Shown piece after piece: positions 56,628 through 64,000 of a DNA stretch of 64,000 nt. A program made the translations under genes and the position numbers. The stretch is from Oleiphilus messinensis (GTDB lineage: Bacteria; Pseudomonadota; Gammaproteobacteria; Pseudomonadales; Oleiphilaceae): assembly GCF_002162375.1 (NCBI RefSeq), contig NZ_CP021425.1:1299501-1363500 (forward strand), given 5' to 3'. Numbering within the stretch: the stretch's first letter is position 1; the number at the start of each line of letters is the position of its first letter. Below the pieces are notes generated by a model. The model was not told the origin of the DNA, made no database searches, and was given only the letters and a program-made list of their open reading frames with translations.

Positions 56628-56699
56628 AATAAATCACTAGGACCTAACATTAACCACCAAGGCCTGACATTAGGGCGTTGGTGGAGACTCGAGATCGCC

Positions 56700-57743
56700 T
56701 CAGTGTTGAAAGGCAATGAGGTGATCTGCAGCCACCCGGATTGGGATTTGTTCGCCCACGTAGTAATCCTGATGCGAAGGCAGAAGGCTTTCAATTTGAG
56801 TGCCACTTCCCAGGCGAAGACGGTATAAAGTGGATGTGCCTGCGAAAGTTTTGTTAATGATTGCCGCGGTTAGCTGAGAATGCTCGTCCAAGATAATGTC
56901 ATCAGGCCTGATTAACACATTGACGGCTGTTCCGGATTCCCATTGATAGGCCCGATTACCTTGAATTTCACCGAGTTCGGTGACGATCGTATCGTGGTTT
57001 TTCATTTTGCCAGGTATAAATGAACCCTGGCCAATGAAGGTGGCGATAAATGTATTCGCCGGTTCGTGGTAAAGGTTAAACGGTGTATCCCATTGTTGCA
57101 CGATGCCATCTTTGAGTACGCCAACCGCATCACTCATTGCGAAGGCTTCGTGCTGATCGTGGGTCACCAGTATTGCGGTTGTACCCAGTTGCTTGAGAAT
57201 ATCTCTAACATTGAGGCTAAGGGACTTTCGCAGCTCGGCATCCAGGTTGGAGAATGGCTCATCAAGTAATATCAAGTCAGGTTCTGGTGCAAGCGCTCGT
57301 GCGAGCGCTACACGTTGTTGTTGACCGCCGGAAAGTTCATGTGGGTAGCGGTTTGCCAGCTCTTTTAAGTCGACAAGTTCAAGTTGCTTCAACGCTTGCT
57401 GGAATTGTGCTTTTTTAGGGTGTTTGTGCAAACCGAATGCAACGTTCTGCACTACCGTCAAATGTGGAAATAGAGCGTAGTCCTGAAATACCATTCCTAT
57501 CTTGCGTTTTTCCGGTGGCCAGAGTGTGTCGGGTGAGGATATTGTTTGGCCTCGTAGACTGATGCTCCCTTTCGAAAGGGGGAGGAAACCTGCAATTGCT
57601 CGTAATATGGTCGACTTACCGCAACCACTGGGGCCAAGCAGGCATCCAATATCGCCTTTTCTCAGTGTAAGGTTCAGGCCGGATATTACAATCTGGCCTT
57701 CATACTGACATTCGATTTCATTCAGCTCAAGCAACTCTGTCAT
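56700..57743 (-). CDS. ABC transporter ATP-binding protein (Fbp/Pot type)
   Basis: 347 residues. Walker A GPSGCGKST (37-45), signature LSGGQQQRVALARAL, Walker B LILLDEPFSNLD, and a C-terminal TOBE/MOP-like region (VLIRPDDIILDE). The closest families are Fe(III) FbpC and spermidine PotA. No permease or binding-protein gene is adjacent, so the substrate is open. It follows argF by 85 bp on the same strand. Confidence 0.87.
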   Translation of the reverse strand: MTELLELNEIECQYEGQIVISGLNLTLRKGDIGCLLGPSGCGKSTILRAIAGFLPLSKGSISLRGQTISSPDTLWPPEKRKIGMVFQDYALFPHLTVVQNVAFGLHKHPKKAQFQQALKQLELVDLKELANRYPHELSGGQQQRVALARALAPEPDLILLDEPFSNLDAELRKSLSLNVRDILKQLGTTAILVTHDQHEAFAMSDAVGVLKDGIVQQWDTPFNLYHEPANTFIATFIGQGSFIPGKMKNHDTIVTELGEIQGNRAYQWESGTAVNVLIRPDDIILDEHSQLTAAIINKTFAGTSTLYRLRLGSGTQIESLLPSHQDYYVGEQIPIRVAADHLIAFQH

Positions 57744-57828
57744 CGCATTTAATACCTTTGCGGTTTCACTTCAGTACCCTTAAACGGGGTACAAGAGCAA
57801 GCAGATCAGTACTTCGGGAAAGTTGTGA

Positions 57829-58737
57829 TCACGAATGTTGGAGTAAAAATTCCATTAACGCTTTTTGTGCGTGAAGCCTGTTTTCCGCTTCATCCCACAC
57901 AACCGAACTGCTGTGATCGAGCATATCTTCACTGACTTCTTCACCCCTGTGTGCAGGTAAACAGTGCATGAATAGCGCGTCTGGTGCGGCCAGACTCATT
58001 CGCTCTGGGCTGATTTGATAGTTCTGGAAGGCGTTAATGCGCTCTTGTTGCTCTTCCTCCTGCCCCATTGATGCCCATACGTCAGTTACAACAAGATTGG
58101 CATCTTTTAGCGCTGTTTCCGGATCAGAAACGACCGTTACGCGGTCGGCATTCGCTGCGACCAGGGACTGCATGGGTTCAAAGCCTTTTGGGCAGGCGAT
58201 TTGCAGTTTGAAATCGAATTGTGCTGCGGCGTTGATGTAGGAGTTGCACATGTTGTTTCCGTCACCTATCCAGGCAACCACTTTCCCTTTTATGCTGCCA
58301 CGATGCTCAACGTAGGTTTGAATGTCGGCCAACAACTGGCAAGGATGGTAGTCATCAGTTAATGCATTAATAACCGGGACGTTTGAGTAGGCCGCAAAGC
58401 GCTCAATTTTCTCGTGTTCAAATGTGCGAATCATGATGATATCGACCATGCGGGAAAGAACTCGTGCGCTGTCTTCGATTGGTTCGCCGCGGCCCAATTG
58501 GGTGTCCCGCGGTGAAAGGAAGATTGCGTGGCCTCCGAATTGAGCCATGCCGGACTCGAAAGACACTCGTGTGCGGGTCGACGATTTTTCAAATATCATG
58601 CCCATGACCCGGTTCTTGAAAGGCTCGAACACAGCGCCTTCCTGGTTCATCTTTTTTAACTCAATGGCGCGCTTAATGACTGCTTCCAATTCGGCTGGGG
58701 TGAGGTCATTTAAGGTTAAAAAGTGTCTAACTGCCAT
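57829..58737 (-). CDS. argF: Ornithine carbamoyltransferase
   Basis: 302 residues. Carbamoyl-phosphate motif [19 protein letters not shown], and the Cys-containing [11 protein letters not shown]. It converts ornithine and carbamoyl phosphate to citrulline. It is 75 bp after argD on the same strand. Confidence 0.96.
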   Translation of the reverse strand: MAVRHFLTLNDLTPAELEAVIKRAIELKKMNQEGAVFEPFKNRVMGMIFEKSSTRTRVSFESGMAQFGGHAIFLSPRDTQLGRGEPIEDSARVLSRMVDIIMIRTFEHEKIERFAAYSNVPVINALTDDYHPCQLLADIQTYVEHRGSIKGKVVAWIGDGNNMCNSYINAAAQFDFKLQIACPKGFEPMQSLVAANADRVTVVSDPETALKDANLVVTDVWASMGQEEEQQERINAFQNYQISPERMSLAAPDALFMHCLPAHRGEEVSEDMLDHSSSVVWDEAENRLHAQKALMEFLLQHS

Positions 58738-58812
58738 AGTTTTGTATTTCCGTATTGGGTCTAAGCTTTAATTCAAGAGTGCGCGCCGAATGAAATCTTT
58801 GCGTCTTCAGGT

Positions 58813-60021
58813 TTAATCGCTGTTAGGTCTGGGGCGTTTTCTGTCATCGCCCGCATAAACTTTAACCAGTTGCACAATCGAACTGACCAAAAGATCTGCT
58901 TCATCATCGGTTAGAATCAGTGGTGGCAGCAAGCGAATAACGCGATCGTTCGTTACGTTGAGCAGCAGGCCCTGAGTTTTGGCGAGAGGAACCAATTCCG
59001 GGCACGGGTCCTTCAGTTCGATTCCAATCATCATGCCGAAGCCACGGATATCCTTGATGTAATCGGCACCTTCGAATTCCAGCCTGAAGTTTTCCAAAAT
59101 GCGGCTACCGAGCTCTTTGGCCCGATTTGCGAGCTTATCTGTTTCTATCGTGTCCAGTACTGCCAGCGCCGCAGCACAGGCAAGCGGGTTGCCGCCAAAA
59201 GTGGAACCATGACTGCCCGGCATCAAAATGTTTGCTGCTTTTTCGCCAGCCAGGCAAGCGCCAATCGGGAAACCGTTCCCGAGTCCTTTTGCGGTGGTCA
59301 TGACATCCGGACGTACGCCCAAGCGCTGAAACGCATAGTACGCTCCGGTGCGACCATTACCTGTTTGAACCTCGTCGAACATCAGTAGCCACTGATGCTT
59401 ATCGCAAAGATCTCTGACTGCTTGCAGGTAATCCGGGTCACAGAGGTTGACGCCACCTTCTCCTTGTACAGGTTCCATCATGATGGCGACAATATTATGG
59501 TTGGACTTCGCGATATTTTCGAGGGCTTTAATGTCATTAAAAGGTGCCCGGACAAAACCACTGAGGAGGGGTTCGAAACCAGCTTGTACTTTTCGGTTGC
59601 CAGTTGCTGACAGCGTTGCCATGGTGCGACCATGGAAGGCGCCTTCCATCACGATGATTGCCGGGGTTGTTTTGTTTTGCTTGTGCCCATAAAGCCTTGC
59701 GATTTTTATGGCGGCTTCATTCGCTTCAGCGCCCGAATTGCAGAAGAATGTTTTTTCCATCCCGGTTATCGTTTTCAATCGATCCGCAAGTGTGGTCTGA
59801 AGAGGAATGTTGTAAAGGTTCGAGCAATGCATCAAGCGGCCCGCCTGGTCAGAGATGGCTTTGACCACCTTGGGATGTGCATGTCCAAGTCCGCAAACCG
59901 CGATACCACTGATGGTATCAAAGAACTTGTTGCCGTTAGTATCGAACAACCAGGCACCTTCACCGCGTTCAAATGCAATGGGCTGTCTGCCATAGGTGTT
60001 CATAACGGGTTGTTCTGTCAT
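58813..60021 (-). CDS. argD: Acetylornithine/succinyldiaminopimelate aminotransferase
   Basis: 402 residues from ATG 60021 with GAGG 9 bp upstream. Class-III PLP enzyme: G.GNGRTGAYYAF, TTAKGLGNGFPIGACL with the PLP Lys, and HGSTFGGNPLACAAA. It acts in arginine (and lysine) synthesis. An intrinsic terminator lies in its leader. Confidence 0.95.
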   Translation of the reverse strand: MTEQPVMNTYGRQPIAFERGEGAWLFDTNGNKFFDTISGIAVCGLGHAHPKVVKAISDQAGRLMHCSNLYNIPLQTTLADRLKTITGMEKTFFCNSGAEANEAAIKIARLYGHKQNKTTPAIIVMEGAFHGRTMATLSATGNRKVQAGFEPLLSGFVRAPFNDIKALENIAKSNHNIVAIMMEPVQGEGGVNLCDPDYLQAVRDLCDKHQWLLMFDEVQTGNGRTGAYYAFQRLGVRPDVMTTAKGLGNGFPIGACLAGEKAANILMPGSHGSTFGGNPLACAAALAVLDTIETDKLANRAKELGSRILENFRLEFEGADYIKDIRGFGMMIGIELKDPCPELVPLAKTQGLLLNVTNDRVIRLLPPLILTDDEADLLVSSIVQLVKVYAGDDRKRPRPNSD

Positions 60022-60040
60022 AACAATAAACCTCAATTAC

Positions 60041-60076
60041 AAAATAAAAAGGCAGCGTTTCTGCTGCCTTGTTTTT
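60041..60076 (-). terminator. Terminator in the argD leader (possible attenuator)
   Basis: Stem AAGGCAGC/GCTGCCTT with a six-base loop; on the - strand it is followed by TTTTTATTTTG, then the argD ribosome site. No convergent gene needs it, since the next gene (hyuB) is divergent, so it may regulate argD by attenuation. On the + strand it also has GTTTTT. Confidence 0.7.
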
Positions 60077-60193
60077 AAACGATTATTTTCTGGCTACACT
60101 GTTTACGTTTATGGCGACGTACGATATTGGCTGCGTATGATTTGAGCTACTTGCGCTTTCGGAGCTACGTAAGCTGTGATCCGGATCGATATT

Positions 60194-60222
60194 AGTATAA
60201 ATTGACTCGGGTAACAGCAACG
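60194..60222 (-). promoter_or_regulatory. Possible promoter for argD
   Basis: TATACT (complement at 60194-60199) with a TTGCTG 15 bp upstream on the - strand. It would give a leader of about 165 nt that contains the terminator above. The spacer is shorter than ideal. Confidence 0.3.
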
Positions 60223-60306
60223 CCGGTGTAGCGTGGTAAAAGGCAAGTATAGATTGGTCTTATGCGTTGATCAATGGCCATATGGAACGATTATTTGGAG
60301 AATTGG

Positions 60307-61929
60307 ATGAATGCGATCGAATTAGCGGTCTTTTCAAGTCGAATTGAGTCGGTGTGCACGGAAATGGGAGCGGTGCTTAGGCGTGCTGCTTTCTCGCCCA
60401 ATATTAAAGATCGACTGGATTTTTCCTGTGCAATATTCGATGCCAATGGTGAGTTGTTGGCCCAGGCAGCCCATATTCCGGTTCATCTCGGCAGTATGGC
60501 CTACGCGATGCGGGATATTGTTGGTGCGGTGCGTTGGCAGGCTGGGGATATTCTGGTTTTGAATGACCCATATCGGGGCGGAACACATTTACCGGATGTT
60601 ACTGTGGTTTCCCCATTGTTTGTCGGGAGTGAGCTTCTCGCGTTTGTGGTCAATCGGGCTCACCACGCTAATATTGGCGCGGATTCTCCCGGGTCGATGC
60701 CGATATCTCGAGCATTGCATGAAGAGGGGGTTGTCATTGCGCCTCAGTTTCTCAAGAGAAGTGGCGTGCTTCAGGAAAAAACTCTCGCAGTTTTGGCGTC
60801 CATATTGGGGGATGGTGATATTGATGGTGATGGTGATGGTGATGAAGAGCGGTTGACGACGGAAGAGTCAGGGACAGGGCGCGAGCGGTTTGAAAATAGT
60901 GTGGTGTTGGGGGATTTTCTTGCCCAAATGAGTGCCAACGAAGCGGGGGTGGCGCGACTGTCAGAAGTGATTCAGGCGTCTCAAGTTCAGCAGTTTGAGC
61001 AGGGTGTGGCTGAATTAAATCGATATGCCCGAAAGTTGGCTGGCGAACGCTTGAAAGTGCTCCCTCGAGGTGTGTTCCGGGGGGAGGATGTTATGGATTC
61101 CGATGGGGTGGGAGCCAGCAATATTGTTTTGAAATTGTGCTTGGAGATCGGGCCGGACAGAATGACATTTGATTTCTCGGGTACCAGTGATCAGGTGGAA
61201 GGGAACATCAATTGCCCCCTCAGTGTAACTGCAGCTGCAGTTTATTATGTGGTCCGTTGTTTGATGCCAGACTATGCACCCTCTTGTGCCGGGCTTTACC
61301 ACTTTATTGAGATAAAAGCACCAAAGGGGTGTTTGCTAAACGCCCTTCCACCTGCTGCAGTCGCTGCTGGAAATGTTGAAACCAGCAGTCGAGTCGTCGA
61401 TTTGATTTTGACTACATTGCAGTCTGTTTTGCCGGAACGCATTCCCGCTGCAAGTCAGGGCACAATGAATAATGTTGCTATGGGGGGAAGGTTGCCCGGC
61501 GGGGGGCGATGGGATTACTACGAAACCCTTGCCGGCGGTGTCGGTGCGCATCGGCTGGGCGCAGGCTTGGATGCGGTTCATAGCCATATGACCAATACAC
61601 TAAATACACCAATTGAGAGTGTCGAGTTGCATTATCCTCTGCGTATTGAGCGTTACGGTATTCGGCGTGATTCGCGGGGTGCGGGTCTTTGGGCGGGGGG
61701 CGCCGGGATTGATCGCAGCTATGTGTTTTTAGCGCCTGCGGAGGTGACGCTGTTGACTGAGCGGCGGGCAACTGCACCCAAAGGCGTTAATGGTGGTCAA
61801 GATGGTGCGCCAGGTTTGAACCGGATTAACGGGGTGCCTGTTGCGGATAAAGGTCGTTTTGAATTGGGGATTGGTGATCTGCTCACGATACAAACGCCAG
61901 GTGGTGGTGGTTGGGGTGACAAAGACTGA
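60307..61929 (+). CDS. Hydantoinase B/oxoprolinase family protein
   Basis: 540 residues from ATG 60307 with GGAG 6 bp upstream. It begins NAIELAVFSSRIESVCTEMGAVLRRAAFSPNIKDRLDFSCA, the family N terminus, and includes GSMPISRALHEEGV-like, QGTMNNVAMGG and a C-terminal GGGGWGD. HyuB subunits normally work with HyuA in ATP-dependent N-methylhydantoinase or oxoprolinase; no hyuA is adjacent. A short GATGGT repeat in the gene adds an acidic DIDGDGDGDE loop. Confidence 0.87.
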   Translation: MNAIELAVFSSRIESVCTEMGAVLRRAAFSPNIKDRLDFSCAIFDANGELLAQAAHIPVHLGSMAYAMRDIVGAVRWQAGDILVLNDPYRGGTHLPDVTVVSPLFVGSELLAFVVNRAHHANIGADSPGSMPISRALHEEGVVIAPQFLKRSGVLQEKTLAVLASILGDGDIDGDGDGDEERLTTEESGTGRERFENSVVLGDFLAQMSANEAGVARLSEVIQASQVQQFEQGVAELNRYARKLAGERLKVLPRGVFRGEDVMDSDGVGASNIVLKLCLEIGPDRMTFDFSGTSDQVEGNINCPLSVTAAAVYYVVRCLMPDYAPSCAGLYHFIEIKAPKGCLLNALPPAAVAAGNVETSSRVVDLILTTLQSVLPERIPAASQGTMNNVAMGGRLPGGGRWDYYETLAGGVGAHRLGAGLDAVHSHMTNTLNTPIESVELHYPLRIERYGIRRDSRGAGLWAGGAGIDRSYVFLAPAEVTLLTERRATAPKGVNGGQDGAPGLNRINGVPVADKGRFELGIGDLLTIQTPGGGGWGDKD

Positions 61930-62031
61930 CTGTATTAATCAGGTATAACAGGGTAAACTAGGGCCAGATGGAGTGATTGAAACGATAAGCACTCCGTAGG
62001 GTTATGTGTATATTCAGAAAGGTGAATTTTG

Positions 62032-62355
62032 ATGGATGTCATCGATACGATTAAAGAACAATTGAGCGGTAATGATGTTTTGTTGTACATGAAAGGAACC
62101 CCTCAGGCTCCCCAGTGTGGCTTCTCTGCTCGTACCGTCCAGTCTCTGATGGCGTGTGGTGAGCGCTTTGCGTTTGTGAATATTCTGGAGCATCCTGAGT
62201 TGCGTGAGAAGTTGAAAGAGTATTCAAACTGGCCAACGTACCCCCAGCTTTATATCAAGGGTGAGCTTGTAGGTGGCTGTGATATCATCGGTGAGCTCTA
62301 CGAGAGTGGTGAGCTGCAGAAAATGGTTAAAGATGCAGTGGGTGCATCCGCTTAA
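62032..62355 (+). CDS. grxD: Monothiol glutaredoxin Grx4
   Basis: 107 residues. CGFS active site at Cys29-Ser32 (PQCGFSARTVQ), WPTYPQLYI.GELVGGCDI. CGFS glutaredoxins bind and transfer [2Fe-2S] clusters with BolA proteins. ATG 62032 is 8 bp from AAAGGT. Confidence 0.96.
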   Translation: MDVIDTIKEQLSGNDVLLYMKGTPQAPQCGFSARTVQSLMACGERFAFVNILEHPELREKLKEYSNWPTYPQLYIKGELVGGCDIIGELYESGELQKMVKDAVGASA

Positions 62356-62443
62356 GTTTTAACTTCTGTATTCCTTCCAGCACATTGTCTATCTTTGTGC
62401 TGTTGCCCCGTTCGCAGCGGGGCCTGTATTCAGTCGGTAGGCC

Positions 62444-63289
62444 CTAGTTTCTGGGTACATATTTCACATCAATTTCGTAACGAAAGCCTTTTTTTGCATC
62501 AGTTTTTGGTGGGCGTGGGTAGGGGCTCGCAGAAAGTGCTGATCGTAATGCTGCTTGATCCAGGTCCGGATCGCCACTGGGAATCGCAATACTCGCATTT
62601 TTTAAAGCGCCATTCGAGAGTAGTTGTATGCTCATTATTACTGAGCGGGGTTGTTGCAGCCGGCTAAATGGATAAAGTTTGTCATGGTACTGTGATTTTG
62701 CCAGGTGAACACGCAGTTCCAGCTCGTATGCGGGTAAAAGCGGGTGCATCTTGGCGCTTTGGATGCTGGTTTCTGCAGCCGCTGGGGATTTACTTTCAAA
62801 TAAAGTCGAGAGTTTATCCAGCTGGTTGAGTTGGTCTGTTCTGGTCTGGTTTTCCAGTTGCCGACTGGTGTTGGCTTCGGGTGTATGGAATGTGGGTTGG
62901 GTAATTCGAACGTGATCTTTCAGGTTTTGTGTCGGTGGTTTGTCTGGATTGGTGTTCCTGTTTACTGTTCCTGCAACATCCTGAGTTCGATTGTCTGTAA
63001 CCTTGCGAGTCGTATTAGCAGAAGTCGTAAGCTGCGCCGGTGTGTTTGCTTGGGGGGTGGGTTGCACTTGGGGAGGTTGATCCGGTTTTGTTGGAGCGGG
63101 ATTCAACTGTGTAAGTTGAGTTTGCTTGGATGCGTTGGTTGCCAGAGTAATCTGAATGGGGTCTGCGGTGTACTTGTCATGCACTTGTATCGGGTTTCGA
63201 AATAACGCAACCGCGGTTGCATGGACGACGAGGGCTATCGCCATCGAGAAGGCAATGCGATAAGTTCTATTGGTGTCAAAGTCATGCAT
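62444..63289 (-). CDS. TonB-family protein
   Basis: 281 residues. One N-terminal transmembrane helix (about 11-30), then a Pro/Thr/Gln/Asn-rich periplasmic linker, and a C-terminal TonB-like beta domain (residues about 205-281, VIMSIQLLSNGALKNASIAIPSGDPDLDQAALRSALSASPYPRPP). TonB couples the proton-motive force to outer-membrane transporters, but no exbB/exbD is adjacent, so it may be a paralogue with another role. It is divergent from nothing; it runs toward grxD. Confidence 0.82.
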   Translation of the reverse strand: MHDFDTNRTYRIAFSMAIALVVHATAVALFRNPIQVHDKYTADPIQITLATNASKQTQLTQLNPAPTKPDQPPQVQPTPQANTPAQLTTSANTTRKVTDNRTQDVAGTVNRNTNPDKPPTQNLKDHVRITQPTFHTPEANTSRQLENQTRTDQLNQLDKLSTLFESKSPAAAETSIQSAKMHPLLPAYELELRVHLAKSQYHDKLYPFSRLQQPRSVIMSIQLLSNGALKNASIAIPSGDPDLDQAALRSALSASPYPRPPKTDAKKGFRYEIDVKYVPRN

Positions 63290-63498
63290 ACATTGTCTCA
63301 GATTGAACTGCAGCTCCAGTCTTCCGCGATGAATGGGGGTTCGTTTCAGATTAGAGTTTCAATTGTTCTTTAAGTTCGCCAGTGTCACTGCGCTTAAAGG
63401 TTTTTTGCATGTTCGGCTGTTAAATGGGTTGCTCTGGTCACCAAGCTTAGTCTTATCATTGTTCTCAAGCTTCAGGGGTAAATACTATCAGGAAATAG

Positions 63499-64000
63499 CT
63501 AAGCGGTTTGCGCTCTGGTCGCCATTTTCCTTAAATTCGAGGTCACTGCGTTCAGTGCGCGGTCCACAAGGTGTCCTTGTTGGAGGATTTTCAGGCGGCC
63601 TTCAGTTAAGTCTTTAACCAATTCTGACTTGCTTTTTTCCATGACTTTCAGGCCGGTCCGATTTACAAAAATATAGGTGTCGGTGTCTTTCATGATTGCT
63701 GAAAGTTTGCAGCGAAACAAGTTGCCATTAATGAGGGGGAGCTCAAGCCAGTCGCCTTCTTCGATGTTGTTTATGCTGGCAATGGAAGCGGGATCCTGAT
63801 CTTCAGTTATCAGGGCTGTATCTGACGTTATGTTTAGCGCAGAATCATGCTCAAACATCACTTCGGGTTTGGTTGTTTGATGTTCGGGGTGTTTGAAGCG
63901 GTCAGTCAGTTCTTGCTTCAATAGATCGAGTTGCTCATCGATTGTTACTGTGTGGTACGAGACATCCTGTAGGCCTTTCTTCAGGCGTTTTAACAGAATG
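63499..64000 (-). CDS. DUF1631-family protein (5' partial)
   Basis: The frame is open past the window edge, so only the last ~167 residues are seen (coding continues before the first in-window start). It contains a GDWLELPLINGNLFRCKLSAIM and YIFVNRTGLKVMEKSKSELVKDL pattern, the C-terminal PilZ-like end of DUF1631 proteins. Function unknown. Confidence 0.7.
   Translation of the reverse strand, partial: ILLKRLKKGLQDVSYHTVTIDEQLDLLKQELTDRFKHPEHQTTKPEVMFEHDSALNITSDTALITEDQDPASIASINNIEEGDWLELPLINGNLFRCKLSAIMKDTDTYIFVNRTGLKVMEKSKSELVKDLTEGRLKILQQGHLVDRALNAVTSNLRKMATRAQTA

Noticed and set aside
60076-60140. Arg/Lys-rich leader peptide for argD on the - strand
   Set aside because: The frame has RRHKRK and stops just before the terminator, but has no ATG, GTG or TTG start after its upstream stop.
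62405-62423. GCCCCG...CGGGGC hairpin as terminator between grxD and the TonB-like gene
   Set aside because: There is no T run on either strand; it is only a weak candidate.

Overview
The window comes from a gammaproteobacterium of the Pseudomonas/Oceanospirillales type. The housekeeping block ychF-pth-rplY-prs-tRNA-Gln-ispE-lolB-TPR lipoprotein-hemA-prfA-prmC-moeB has the order known from pseudomonads. minCDE, glpDK, olsBA, argDF and a PhaC-like hydrolase add to that picture. I cannot name the genus from sequence alone.

Layout. Positions 1-15,210 are an accessory region built around a lasso-peptide (RiPP) biosynthesis cluster. On the + strand it has an HPr-kinase-like lasso kinase, a sulfotransferase, a PqqD-type leader-binding protein (B1), a transglutaminase-like leader protease (B2) and an asparagine-synthetase-like cyclase (C). 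A CobS/CobT-like AAA/von Willebrand pair is inserted on the - strand. The precursor gene is a 45-codon ORF at 10627-10764 on the - strand. It has the WxxPxL leader motif, Thr at -2, and the predicted core GGVGIPNDGLSSTPS with Asp at core position 8 and Ser at the C terminus. Two large FG-GAP/UnbV-ASPIC proteins bracket the cluster, and two unrecognised secreted proteins lie directly upstream of the precursor. 15,428-21,676 encodes a 2082-residue secreted repeat protein.

21.9-35.4 kb is the conserved core: tRNA-Met, tRNA-Gln, translation, haem, isoprenoid and lipoprotein-sorting genes, ending with a PIN-PhoH protein. 35.6-39 kb holds a TetR regulator, a CBS protein, a START-like protein and a DUF2804 protein. 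39.1-41.4 kb is minCDE, with a 271-bp palindromic MITE-like element about 100 bp upstream of minC; fragments of the same element lie at 21.7 and 37.9 kb.

42.2-50 kb carries lipid and carbon-storage functions: PAP2 phosphatase, GT4 glycosyltransferase, PhaC-like hydrolase, a long acetyl-CoA hydrolase/transferase, and ornithine-lipid genes olsA/olsB. 50.5-52.9 kb is an OmpR/EnvZ-type two-component pair. 53-57.7 kb has divergent glpD/glpK around a palindromic operator, and an orphan ABC ATPase. 57.8-60 kb is argF/argD with an intrinsic terminator in the argD leader. The window ends with an orphan hydantoinase B, a CGFS glutaredoxin, a TonB-like protein and a DUF1631 gene cut by the window edge.

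Within the lasso cluster the expected flow is: precursor bound by B1, leader removed by B2, ring closed by C, then possible phosphorylation and sulfation of the Ser/Thr-rich tail. No dedicated exporter is visible.
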